Below, piece by piece: positions 1-11,018 of a DNA stretch of 64,000 nucleotides. Under the pieces are notes generated by a model, which ran no database searches, had not been told where the DNA came from, and saw only the letters and a list, made by a program, of their open reading frames with translations. Within the stretch, counting starts at the first letter, position 1, and each line of letters begins with the position of its first letter. This DNA comes from Flaveria trinervia (taxonomy: Eukaryota > Streptophyta > Magnoliopsida > Asterales > Asteraceae), in assembly GCA_025506515.1 (NCBI GenBank), contig CM046452.1, forward strand, positions 103,274,559 through 103,338,558. Reading direction: 5' to 3'. The position numbers and the translations under genes are program-made.

Positions 1-804
1 AAGCGGATGTAAGCATTCTTTTATTTTTCAACATACTTATATTTATTAAGCATACTTAAATATATTTTTAATTTCCAGCATCTATGGTCTTGGGTGAACT
101 TTTTATTACGGTATAGACCAACAAATGCACGATGGTGTATTTATCTCCATGGTTTACAATATACTTATTCAAGATAAAAAAGTTATCTAGTTACGCAAAC
201 GGTTCTGAACCATTGTATCCACCTATTCGGGATGTTGATGAGGTCATTATACATTTTGCTTTTTTATATTTTTTTAAAATGTTTTAACTGATTATTTTTA
301 CAGCTATACATTCCAACGAATGTTGCATCTCACATTGGATTTTGTTAAAAATAAATTTGTTAACATGGAGTGTTACAGTTGATAATAGGTACACTATATT
401 AATTAATTATTAGTTTAATATTTAGTAATTTAAATATCATATATGTATAACTTTAACTTTGATTTTTAACAGTATGGTGGGATCTTACAAAACAGAAATT
501 GATACTGTTATAAAACATATAGACCGCGTGCTACCGGGATGGTTATACTATCATGTTTTTTTCAAGATCGAAACATAACAATTTCTATACCCACAATTTT
601 GAACGAATTACACCGCCTACGGTGCCATAACAAGCCCCTCAATCAGGAGACTGCGGTGTTTGGGTGTGTATTATGCTACAACGTTTAATTAACGGAGAAG
701 AATTATGTCCGGTTGAAGACGTACGCGTAACTGCTCAAAACTTCCGAGAGAAATTAGCAAATTTATTGTATGAAAATTTAACTAATAGATATAAAGACAA
801 ATAA
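1..804 (+). pseudogene. Ulp1-type (C48) cysteine protease-like gene, 3' part, decayed
   Basis: This is the C-terminal catalytic half of a SUMO-protease-like (Ulp1, peptidase C48) gene of the kind carried by plant Mutator-like elements. Visible parts: an upstream segment ending YANGSEPLYPPIRDVDEVI (about 190-250); after an intron, SHW with the catalytic His at 333-335; VDN with the Asp at 381-383; after another intron, QSGDCGVWV with the Cys codon at 652-654; then a C-terminal helix region ending at the TAA at 802-804. All three triad positions are present, but stop codons and frame changes around 570-630 break the reading frame, so I call it a decayed gene. The 5' end lies outside the window. 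Copies of the same family follow at 1.6-2.5 kb (-) and 2.8-3.7 kb (+). A host-derived Ulp1 fragment is a less likely alternative. Confidence 0.7.
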
Positions 805-1564
805 ATTGTGTATATTTTGTATTGTATATAAATTGTATATAATACCATTACTGAAAAATAAAATTAAAAAATTATTGGTGTACTTTTTCTTCTAAAATAT
901 AACACCAACACTATCACACCAACACTATCACACCAAATATTTTTCATCTCATTTTTCACATACACACACCACACACATTATCTCTGAACAACATTATGTT
1001 TTTTTCTTGGAAAATTCATTCTCCTAAACCTTCTTATGTTGTTAAATTATAATTTTTTTACCAACATCACAAAAATCAAAAAAATTACGCGACATTGTTC
1101 TTGTTTTCTTTACCTACATTACAAAAATCATATAAGAAAACAAAAATAGATGTCGGTAATTATTTATTTAATTATAAACGGATTTCAGTTCGTTTTAATA
1201 TATCGTTTATATGCTACCCTCTTTAAACAAGCGACATTACCAAACTAGTAATGTCGTCTAGTTATACTAATTAAAAATAACTTTTATTTTCCATGGCTCG
1301 TAGATTAATTATTATAATTAACTAATGTTTTCCATATCGTGAAAACAAGTTTGGTTACAGGTGTTACCGGGATCAATTTTATTGCAAATGGTGTAATATC
1401 AAGTATTCGTGCAAAAATGATCATATGCAGAAGATATTGTAAACATGTTGTATTATTAATTTTGAAATAGATATTTATGTTATAATTATGTATTTTTATA
1501 TATGAAATAATAATTGTTGTAGGACATTTTGATATAGTAATAAAATATTTTATAAAATAGGACA

Positions 1565-2542
1565 TTACATTGTAGGCATTGCGTATAATTCATCAGCCAT
1601 AAAACGTCTGTATCTAAGACAAACATCTTGCAGATTTACTTCTTCCCACGCCAGTGATCTGTTTTGAACCAACCTACGTAGTAACATACAGATAACTACT
1701 CTTTTCCTGATAAATCAAAGTACGATATACATTGTAAAAACATATAAAATAAGACTCAAATTCAACAACAATTCGATATATGTCACAATGAATGCACGAT
1801 AAATCAAAACAAGTATTTTCACGACATTCATATGGAAAAAATATTTTTAGTTGCAGTGTGTTCATAGCAATATGAAAAAGATACCAATTTTCATTGTTGT
1901 CATGTATTGGTATGTATACCTGCCAGAATAATGCAAAATTAATTTTTATTTTTAATTTAAATTAATCTTTTTTTAATTATGTAAAAATAAACATAATAAT
2001 TACCGTATCAACCACCCACAATGAAGGATACAACTCATTCATGCCATTGCCGTATTCATTTGCATTAGGCGCCCCTTGAAATATTAGTTCGACAAACTCA
2101 TACGGAAGAATAGTCCAACGATTCGGGCCTAGTATCTCACCAGTTTTTTGAATTTCATTAATCCGCCAAGTTAAAAGTTTGTTTGTCCAAGCACGAACAT
2201 ATCGTAAAAAATAAGTATTATTATTTATGAACTTAAATAGCATAACATGAAAATTATATATCAAACTTACAATAGTATGTATAAACCATTGTCATAATAA
2301 CCTATAAGGCTACCCCAAAATTCTCTATCAAGTATCATAAGACCCATACAAGATATCCTACAAAAAGATGTATCTCCATTGTAGAAAAACCGGATAACAT
2401 TAGGAGACCAGTTAGGATTATCAAAATGATGATTCTCTGCAATAGTTGAATTGAAATCAATATAAATTGCTGGATTAGAACTTGATCCGTTTCTTTGTCT
2501 TTCTCTTATTCGATTTCCCCTGCTTCTTCTGTTAGATGTCAT
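1565..2542 (-). pseudogene. Ulp1-like family gene, divergent copy with degraded catalytic region
   Basis: This minus-strand relative starts with an Arg/Ser-rich N-terminus (2542), then a domain with WSPNVIRFFYNGD and LDREFWGSLIGYY, and after an intron a segment containing GPNRWTILPYEFVELIF and YGNGMNELYPSLWVVD (about 2150-2000). The last part, about 1700-1565, reads ICMLLRRLVQNRS and ends YRRFMADELYAMP, matching the C-terminus of the plus-strand copy at 3.6 kb. The His, Asp and DCG motifs were not found between these blocks, so the protease core looks deleted or rewritten. A TATATAAG on the minus strand near 2579-2586 is a plausible TATA box about 40 bases upstream of the start. The gene is divergent from the next copy, with only about 230 bases between their starts. 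Confidence 0.6.
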
Positions 2543-2578
2543 ATTAACTTATGAAAAAATTAGAACTTACAATACCAT

Positions 2579-2709
2579 CTTATATAGTAGGTTCAAAGAA
2601 TATTATGTCATATCCAAGAAAAAAATTATAATAATTTTAAAAAATGATTTTATTCTATTTTAATAATTTCAAAAACATATTTTCTTTATTTGTTATCCAT
2701 CTATAAATA
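2579..2709. promoter_or_regulatory. Divergent promoter between two Ulp1-like copies
   Basis: The spacer between the minus-strand start (2542) and the plus-strand start (2772) holds two TATA-like boxes facing outward: TATATAAG on the minus strand (about 2579-2586) and TATAAATA on the plus strand (2702-2709), the latter about 70 bases before the ATG at 2772. The rest is AT-rich with no recognised sites. Confidence 0.45.
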
Positions 2710-2771
2710 GATATCTCGTTTACACTTCATTCACCATCAAAGTCATTTTCATTTTCTTTTTTCATACATCT

Positions 2772-3735
2772 ATGGATGAACATCATCAATACTCTTCTCA
2801 ACCCGCTCCTAAATCGTCAACTTGGATAATGAGTAAATGGAGACGTCCAAATAATCAATCCGAATCTTCAACTTCGGATGTTCAAAACCCCAGTGTCCAA
2901 ACCAACCGACCTACTGTACGTAGATGAGCCATTCTAGATGATGAATCTGAAAAATGCTCAAAAGATGTCATAGAATTTTATAATAAGGGGGATGCCCCTT
3001 TTTGTTACTCTGCTATATTTTTAACGCCTATAAAACTTGACAAGAATTTTTGGGGTATTTTATTAGGTTACAGACGTAACGATTATTTCAGCGTAGTGGT
3101 AAATTTTTCTACACATTATTAATATACTTTTTTTGTAATGTATTTTTATTCAGTATATTGAAGGTTGGGTTTTAAGAATGATGAATTGGAGACACAGAGA
3201 GCTATACAAAGATGGAATGTCAAATATGCGTTGGACCATACTACCTCCACAATTTTTTGACTTCTTAACTGATTCGTGTAGCAAGCATGCTGTTTCATTT
3301 GCTGATGGAAAGTTCAACCCGTATCCATCTATTTTAGATGTTGATTATATTACTTTCCTTTTTGTGTTCAGAGTGAAGATGGGTGCTTGTTCGTGTGAAT
3401 TTGCGTACCATAAAAATAGAGATTTTTTGTGGTGAAGAAATAGGTGATGATAAATTTGGTCGATTGATTCATCCGACGTTAATGAAATTGTCTGTGTATT
3501 TTAGCGCTTTATTAGTAAATCTTCGTTTCTTGGGATTGAAGTAAATGAAGATTATGTTACATCGCCCCAATCCTTGAGGGGTAATGAAGGAGTTTACGTT
3601 TGTATGTTGATGGAACATTTAGTTACAGGAAAACAGATAGATTGTGGTGAGAATTTTAAAGAGTCCTGTAAGTTATATCGACGTTTCATGGCAGATCAGT
3701 TGTATTTCTGGCGTAGCTTACCGCGTCCACGTTAA
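2772..3735 (+). pseudogene. Ulp1-like gene with catalytic Cys replaced and internal deletion
   Basis: This is the third member of the local Ulp1-like family. The ATG at 2772 opens a Ser/Asn-rich N-terminus. An in-frame TGA at 2925-2927 interrupts it, after which the conserved domain continues with SKDVIEFYNKGDAPFCYSA and LDKNFWGILLGYR. After an intron (about 3100-3154) comes MRWTILPPQFFDFL and YPSILDVDYITFLFVF (to 3435). The part that would hold the catalytic His and Asp is shortened and out of frame. The end (about 3535-3735) aligns with the Cys region, but where the family has DCG this copy reads NEG (3583-3591), so the nucleophile is lost. It ends YRRFMADQLYFWRSLP and a TAA at 3733-3735. 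It is probably inactive as a protease and looks like transposon cargo. Confidence 0.65.
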
Positions 3736-3939
3736 AATATCTTTTATTATTTTTTATAATTTTATTATTTTGTGTGTTTGTCATTGTAATATAAAATTAA
3801 TCTAAGCTGTTGAATGCATTTTTAGTTTTTAAATTGTGATGTTTATAGCAGTACTTTATTATTTTTTCATTTTAATAATAATGTTAGAGAAATATAAATG
3901 TACAAATTATTTCCTATAAACACATAACATATATATTTT

Positions 3940-4205
3940 TTCTTGTCAACACGTAGCATGTTACCAACTTTTTAAGAATTAAAAATTAAAAATAATAACA
4001 TATATATTTTTTTCTGTCAACACGTAGAATGTCTTCATTATTTTCTGTTAACACGTAGCATGTCTTCATTATTTTTCGTCAACACGTAGGATGTCTTCAT
4101 TATTTCTCGTTTTCATTATTTTCTGTTAACACGTAGCATGTCTTCATTATTTTTCGTCAACACGGACGATGTCTTCATTATTTCCCGTCAACACATAATA
4201 TACTT
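3940..4205. repeat. Tandem repeat, about 31-base unit
   Basis: Seven or so imperfect copies of a unit built on GTCAACACGTAGCATGTCTTC followed by ATTATTTTT. Successive units begin near 3945, 4014, 4044, 4074, 4123, 4153 and 4184, and differ at single positions. One unit carries an extra partial copy at about 4104-4122. The array sits between the Ulp1-like cluster and the MULE transposase, and may belong to the same composite transposon. Confidence 0.75.
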
Positions 4206-4767
4206 CTAGTAATAGTGAGCAGGCAACTCGTAATCAGAGCTAGCCGACTTCATTGGCCCAGGTAAAATGTAAGTTGTAGAACACATCTTAACCACTTGAA
4301 TGTGAAAGCTCCTACTGTCGGTTATAATACGTCTCATCACGTGATCAGTATTATGTAGATAAGAAAATTTTTAACAAGGCAGTAGAATGCTTTTGATCAA
4401 TATTATGTAGATAAGTTAGTATTGGTGTAACAATGTGTATATTTGGTTTTGAGGAGGACGTGTGAAAAATGAATAACATTTTTTTCTTGGTGAGATGAAG
4501 AGATTTTCTTGGTGAGATGGAGGGATTTTCTATTTGTTAAATGGTAGGATGAATGAAATTTGGTTGTTGTTGAATGAAGATAGATAAAGATATGATGGAT
4601 TTTTGTTGGTGAATAGATGAAGTTCAAGTTTTTGTAATGAATACTTGGTTCTATTATAGGGAGGGAGAATGGAATAATAATTAAAATATAAAAATTCATT
4701 TTAATAATATTACAAACATTAAACGTTAATACAAAATGTTTAAATAAAAAACAATATCATTTCAACA
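4206..4767. other. Intergenic stretch downstream of the MULE transposase
   Basis: No gene was recognised. The sequence is AT-rich, with a short direct repeat of GATCA(G/A)TATTATGTAGATAAG at about 4340-4363 and 4396-4417, and two TTTTCTTGGTGAGATG copies at 4483 and 4505. It probably holds the 3' flank of the transposase. Confidence 0.5.
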
Positions 4768-7357
4768 TTAAGGTTCGTTCAAATCAAAATCCCATATTTG
4801 TGATGGTTGGCTAGTTGTGTCAAAAACATATTCACGAAAATTTTCAGGGTTGACATATGTTGTGGGTTGATATGGATTACTGCTTCCATCTGCCCTTGAT
4901 TTTGATTTTGAAACCTGTGATGGCAGTAGGGCTCTGCATTGGTCGCGGTTATGACCTGGTGTACAACATCTACTACATACAACCTCTTTTACTACCTCAC
5001 CACGTGACGGTATGCGTTTATTTTCTCGCGGTCCGCCAGCTTGTCTTTTATTCATCAGCGGTGGCTGTACAGGCACGAAATCAGAAGGTATCTCCCACTC
5101 AGATTGTGCTGGTAAAGGATTTATTGACTCCTCATATGTAGCCTTATATATGTTTTTATTAAACCAGTTTAAAGCCCAGTGACTACAATCTGCTATATTT
5201 AAAAACCTTGAAACAGCAATCACGTGACCACAAGGTAAACAAGAGAGTTCCCATTATCTACAACTACATGTTCTGCTCCACAAATCAACCAAACCTTTTT
5301 TGCCTCCGTCTGCAACCTCAAATGTGTGATCATCGATTCCGGTCACAGTCCATGTTGCACTTTTTGCAATTCTTCTTGTTATTTTATTTTCTACCCTTTT
5401 GTAAGACTATGTGGCAAATCACCTACAAAAATTAATATGTTAGTATCTTTAACAAATAACATAAAATATTATATTGATGTTTTATATAAAAATATTACCT
5501 GCAATCTATCTACGATTAAAATACCATATTTGTAGATTTTCTCGAAAAAATTCAACGAGCCCAATAATTGGTAGTTTTCTAACATGTCGTGACAACGCAT
5601 TGATAGACTCAGCGCTATTAGAAGTCATAATATTATAACGACTTCATGAACAGTGTGCTCTTGCCCATTTTTCAAACCCGACATTGACTAAAGTATTTTG
5701 AACGCGTGGAAGTACAGCGGTGAGTCTATAAAATCGCTCTTTAAAATCAGAAACTCTGTAAGCTTTACAGGTCTGCCACCACAATGACTCGTAATTTTTT
5801 CCTTTCATCGACTTTAACCGCGGATTCACCATCAAATGACGACAACATAACCCATGATATGCATGTGGAAAGACAGTTCTAATTGCCATATCATTGAGGC
5901 AGCTCTATCAGATATAATTGCCAAATTTGGATTATCACCAATACATTCTTTTAGTTTGATAAAACCATATCCATGACTCCCCGCTCTCTGTTTTACCAAC
6001 ACTGTATGCAACTGGTAAAATCTGATTGTTTCCATCCATACCTACTGCTAAAAACATGGTGCCTAAAAACTTTCCCTTTAAATGTGCCCCATCGATCACA
6101 ATTAAAGGCCGTAAAAATTGCACAAAACTTCGAATCTAATTAAAAGAAATAATGTTAGTATTATTAAAATATTATCAAAAACTATACTCAAATATTAACT
6201 TACCGTTGCACCGATCGCCACAAATAACATTTCAAAACGTCCCATTTCATCTATAGTAATTTCAGTGACCGTACCCGGGTTTGCTTTCTTCAAGTTGTAG
6301 CAGTAAACAGGAAGATGCGAAAACGATTCTTCTGGTGATCCTTTTAAAAGTTCGAGCGCATAAGCTTTCCCACGCCAAGCTTGAGCGTACGATATGCTAA
6401 CTTTAAATCTCTCTTTAATATCATTCATAATTTCTTTACCCCGGTAAATTCGACCACTATCTTTTAATTGGTCCTTAATGATATGACCCAATACCTTTTT
6501 ATTTGCTTGACGAATATTGGGATAAGTTTGTGTTCTTGAACAAGTATGTACTGAATTAAAATATCTAACTTGAAAAATACTTGTACTTTTAAAACAATAC
6601 GCACGGATACACCAATCGCAACCATCGTTACGACATGACGCCTCGAATCTACTTTTGATGATTTAACCACTTTATACTCAAAATATTCAGTAAGACACAT
6701 CGTACCCAATTTGAGTTGTAATTCTTCTTTGTTGTTGAAACAATCGCCTTCAGATATAGTAGACAACCCATAGCTAGTATTTTTGAGTGAATTATTTATA
6801 GGATCCGCTAATGACTTCGGTTGAAAAAATATATCTTCATGAATTTTATACTCGAAATGATAGGAAAATGGATCCTCTTTTTCACAAAATTTATTATTTT
6901 TTTAGTTTTCATAATCACATTCTTGTTTAACATCACTATAACTCTCGTTATCCACAGGAATATCATTTAAATCATAAATAAATTTTTCAGTTTCATTTGT
7001 AAAATTCAATTTTTTTTTCTGGACAGCAGAGCTACTACCAACAATATCACATTCTTCACTAACGAATAACGTAAAAATTTCGTTTGGACCATTAAGAACA
7101 ACATTCATAAAATATAGTAAATCTTTATCATCAGAAATATCGATAAAATGAGTATACGTAGACATTTTATACGATAATCGTATATAACTTTGAATTTTCA
7201 GTTTTGAAGAAATCATATATTTTAATTCATCAAACGTTATATACTATATAAACTAAGAACATTTATAATACATTTACCTTTTAATGGTAGATATTCTTCG
7301 ACAACCGTTTACAAAATGCCATTTACCACCACTGCATAGTATGATATTAACTGACAT
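4768..7357 (-). pseudogene. Mutator-like (MULE) transposase, MuDR + MULE + SWIM + zinc knuckle, decayed
   Basis: This is a DDE-type Mutator-like transposase. It likely starts at the ATG at 7357 (MSVNIILCSGGKWHF), with a donor at 7278 and an acidic exon to about 6900. The MuDR N-terminal domain begins near 6745 (EGDCFNNKEELQLKLGTM). A one-base frame break at the T-run 6653-6656 precedes a Cys/His block, then GHIIKDQLKDSGRIYRGKEI. The MULE domain follows: first Asp in LIVIDGAHLKGKFLG (about 6090), second Asp in LAIISDRAAS (about 5920), H in YHGLCCRHLMVN, and Glu in NSAESINALSRH (about 5610). A SWIM-like CSCR...CLPCGH is at about 5260-5215, with a TAA at 5254-5256 inside it. A CCHC knuckle (CSRCCTPGHNRDQC) is near 4980-4930. 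Domain order matches intact plant MULEs, but the breaks argue it no longer makes full-length protein. Confidence 0.85.
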
Positions 7358-7429
7358 TTTTATAAGTTTCAAAGAATTTTTAGAAGAAGTTTTTTTGAAA
7401 GAATGTAAGATTTGTTAAGAGTAATATGG

Positions 7430-7437
7430 TATTTATA
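7430..7437 (-). promoter_or_regulatory. TATA box of the MULE transposase
   Basis: TATAAATA on the minus strand, about 73 bases upstream of the proposed ATG at 7357. Spacing fits a plant TATA box. Confidence 0.45.
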
Positions 7438-7547
7438 GAGGAAAATAAAAATATTAATTTTTTTTTAGTATTAAAAACATTAATAAATAAAATATAATAA
7501 ATATAAAATAATAAAAATATTAAAGAAATCTCGAATTTTTTGTTTTT

Positions 7548-7745
7548 TAATTGGCGAGGAGTGGCATTTTCGTAAATATGGGTGAGGGAACCACATAATC
7601 CCTCGCCTAGTCAGCGAGGGATAGGTCGCGTGTCAGACCGAATGGGCGAGGCATGACACGCGGGCGAGGAATTATGTGATTCCCTCGCCATGTCAGCGAG
7701 GGATTTCACTATTCCCTCGCCACGTCAGCGAGGGTTGCCACGTGG
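7548..7745. repeat. Palindromic CCCTCGC/GCGAGGG repeat block
   Basis: A GC-rich island in AT-rich DNA, made of repeated inverted units TCCCTCGCC...GTCAGCGAGGGA at about 7600-7622, 7681-7703 and 7713-7734, plus related GGCGAGG pieces at 7552, 7645 and 7662. Each unit can fold on itself. It lies about 190 bases upstream of the transposase start, where the terminal region of a MULE would be expected, but no matching opposite end was found in the window. Confidence 0.6.
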
Positions 7746-7942
7746 CGGCCAACGATTGGTTTTTTTTAAATTGAATTTTTGACCGGTTAGTTTTGTAATT
7801 TTGTTTGATCAAATGTTCATTTAGGTAATTTGCTTAAACTGAAAAGTGAATCGGTGGATTATTTTTGTTTTATTTTTGGTAATGATGTTGTAAAGATACA
7901 CTGCTGGATTGTTTTTGTTTTATTTTTGGAATGATGTTGTAA

Positions 7943-9792
7943 GAGCATTTACATTGGGTTTTGTATATCTAGTCTTATTTTTATATTACAAGACAAACAT
8001 TAAAAAATCATCAAAATTACTCTTCGACCTATTCTTTAAATTACATCTTTTTCATAAAATTTAAGAACAACATTTAAGTTTGCTACAGTAGATTAGTAAA
8101 TATATCAATTTACTGTACACACCATAAAACAACAATCCTTTTCTTTCCCGGTCTTTCTCCCCGACCCTTTTCCCTCCCATTGCTGCTTTTTCTTCTTATT
8201 TCTTCTTTTTTTTCTATAGTTCATCATGCCCTAAATCACTAAAACAAACCCATCACCATCGACTCAACCCCAGCATCAACATCATCGACTCAACCCCGAC
8301 ATCAACATCACCGACTCAATCTCCTCAATCACCATCGACCCGTTGCCCTAAATCAGTTCTTTAGCTCATAATGCCCTAAATCACTTGTTCCCAATGCTAA
8401 CATAAGCATTACAAGCAAGACTGCTTCATCAGACAACAAAGATCCATTTAAAGGTAAACACCTAAGCCATGTTGATTTTTTTCGGACTCATATTTGTGAT
8501 TTTTGTTTAGATTTGAACCTGACTCGACTCCAATTTGAGTTCTACAACTGGGTGTGCCTGGTCATATGTTAGTTACTATATTTGATTTGCTTCTATTGAT
8601 ATATAGTTGATTTCTACTCGATTGTTGTATGATGATTAAGATTTAATTATTGGTTTAAATGGTTAAAGTTATAGATGTGTATTATTCTTAATTCCACCAT
8701 CCATGTGTGAGGTTTTGTGTCCCTAGTTGCTCAAAATTATAGATGTGTATTGTTCTTAATTATTGGTTTGATTGATTACCACTTACGATGTATATTATAG
8801 TGTCTCTATACACATCATTCAAAATTCAGGTGTAAATTTCAATTAAAGATGCTAAATGAAAAATATAATATCTATAGTTCAAATGCCTATAGGTTATTTG
8901 CTAAACGGTTTTCTTAAGTTGAGTTTGTTTAGACTGAAAGTTTGATCTAAATAGGTTAACTAATTAGAAAACAAATCACCTTATGTTCATTGTTTTGGCA
9001 GCTCATAAACTGCGGTTTTGAGATAGTTTTGCAGCTCACAAACTATAGTTTTGACAGCGCTTTGGAAGCCCCTGAACTGCATTTTTAGAGTTGTTTTGGC
9101 AGCTCTCAAAACTGCACTTTTGAAACTGTTTTGGCAGCCCTCAAAATGAAATTTTGATAGCGTTTTGGTAGCTCCCGAACTGCATTTTTAGAACTGTTTT
9201 TGCAGCTCTAAAAAATGCACTTTGAGACTGTTTTTACAGCTCACAAACTGCACTTTTGATAGCATTTTGACACCTCACAAACAACAATTTTGATAGTGTT
9301 TTGGTAGCCCTCGAACTACACTTTTAAAACTGTTTTGGAGAGACTTTTGAATTGTTATATTTTGAAGACTAAAAGCTTTTGAATGTTTAGTTTACTTGAT
9401 GCTAACCTTGTATTTATGTGTTTTTTGTTGGTTATACAGAAGCATCAACTACTTTTAAGCATGTAGAACTTGTGAATGCTCTAAGAGTAATCTTTGATCT
9501 TGTAAGTGGCTCTAAATGATATTTAAGCATGCATAACTTGTTTCATATTTTGTAGTCAAACTTTTATAAAAAAAGATAAAAATGATTTTAAAAATAAAAT
9601 GATAATAAGACAAAATAGTTGATAGTTAAGATTATAGATATAAGAAAGAAAAAGAATAATAAAAAACTATTATAAAGATAAATATAAGGAATGAGATGTA
9701 GTGTGTTTTTGAAAAATGAAGTATAAATATAAGGGATGATAACTTTTAGTTAAATTTTAAGGATATTGATAAAGAATGGGTTGTGAATACTC
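7943..9792. mobile_element. PIF/Harbinger-like non-autonomous element, TSD TAA
   Basis: Left end GAGCATTTACATTGGGTT (7943) and right end, read on the minus strand, GAGTATTCACAACCCATT (from 9792) form degenerate terminal inverted repeats. Both are flanked by TAA (7940-7942 and 9793-9795), the 3-base duplication of PIF/Harbinger elements. An alternative right end, GAGCATTCACA on the minus strand ending at 9481 and also followed by TAA (9482-9484), suggests two elements side by side or a nested insertion. No transposase is visible. The inside carries the 35-base tandem repeat described separately. Confidence 0.6.
8991..9340. repeat. Tandem repeat, about 34-35-base unit, 10 copies
   Basis: Ten diverged head-to-tail copies of a unit with the pattern TTTTGGCAGCTC, then AAACTGCA, then TTTTGA(A/T)A(C/G)(T/C)G. 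Most start with (T)TTTTGGCAGC or TTTTGGTAGC and end with AACTG or TAGCG. The array is inside the Harbinger-like element. Confidence 0.8.
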
Positions 9793-10308
9793 TAAAGATA
9801 CGCCAATATCTTGTATTTCTTAAAATTTATACTATATTTCTACCCATGAAATTATTAGATTTATTACATTAATTCTTATTGGTGTTTGTATTTTTGTTTA
9901 GCTTCTTGGTAGTCTTTATATATGATTCATCTTGTTGTTCAATAAAAAATATTTGTTATTTATAATATTTCAAATTAATATTTAGATATAAATTTATTAT
10001 TTGTATTTTATAAATAAATAATATAAAATTAAGGTACCCAATGCATAAAAATATGATAATTTTCTATTCAAGTATCACTTTGAATAAAAATGTTCTGTGG
10101 TTGAGCTAGTATATTTTTCAGTCATAGATCTCCTCTTGAGGGGATTGGAGGTGAGGTCTCGTATAGAAAACGAACAAGTAGACCCGATTAATATAACATT
10201 AATCCCGCAAGGCAGGTTCATACATTTGTCGTTTAAAAATTATAATATTTAAAGTAAGTATTGTCTTATTAAATGCTTAAGTATATGATCACTAAATATT
10301 TACATGGT

Positions 10309-10371
<63 letters not shown>

Positions 10372-10394
10372 TAATAATAATAATAATAATAATA

Positions 10395-10428
<34 letters not shown>

Positions 10429-10483
10429 CATCATCATCATCGTATATCTATGTTTAAGGCATGTTGAAAAAAACCTTTATAAC

Positions 10484-10512
10484 ACTCGTTGCATCGCAAG
10501 GCAACCCACTAT
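10484..10512 (+). mobile_element. Degenerate Helitron 3' end
   Basis: CTCGTTGCATCGCAAGGCAA followed by CCCACTAT resembles the 3' end at 10989-11018. The terminal CTRR reads CTAT here. The 5' end was not located. Confidence 0.3.
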
Positions 10513-10988
10513 ATGTAAAAATAGAAAATATTAAGAATAGTGAAGTTTTAGGGTTTCATAATTTTATCACAATAATGCTCTTTTTCTCCAAACTAATAAA
10601 AAATCTTCTTTTTTTTATAATTTTACGCTTAAACCTCTTGGGGTTTTTTTAACTATTCACATCGCTTTTTTTTTAAATTCACTACATACTCGTTTTGTTT
10701 TATTTTAATTTTACACTTAAACCTTTGAGTTATTTTAAATTTACACGTAATCTCCAGAGTTTTAGTAAAAATATTTTTTTCTTTTATTTTAACCACTTTA
10801 TAATACAACCCATTAACTTTCATAAAGTTAACATGTACGTGTTTATATTTTTATTCTCTAGTTAAAGGATTCATTTTTATAGCATTTTTATATTACACTT
10901 TCTTATCAACATTTCGCGCGTGAATATTTTTGTGTGCTTAACACTAACATAAAGAATCTACACAAATCATTATTTCATCTTATACAGC

Positions 10989-11018
10989 CTCGTCGCATAG
11001 CGTGGGTCACCCCGCTAG
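10989..11018 (+). mobile_element. Helitron-like 3' terminus ending CTAG
   Basis: CTCGTCGCATAGCGTGGGTC, then ACCCCGCTAG followed by T. This has the features of a Helitron 3' end: an imperfect GC hairpin a few bases before a CTRR terminus, inserted before T. The matching 5' TC end was not identified. Confidence 0.4.

Noticed and set aside
1305..1565. 86-codon ORF at 1.3-1.6 kb
   Set aside because: Low-complexity AT-rich translation downstream of a degraded Ulp1-like copy; no feature of a protein.
3940..4205. CRISPR-like regular repeats
   Set aside because: Units are contiguous with no spacers, and the genome is a plant's; it is a minisatellite.
10305..10430. TAA repeat as an origin or attachment site
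   Set aside because: A plain interrupted trinucleotide microsatellite.
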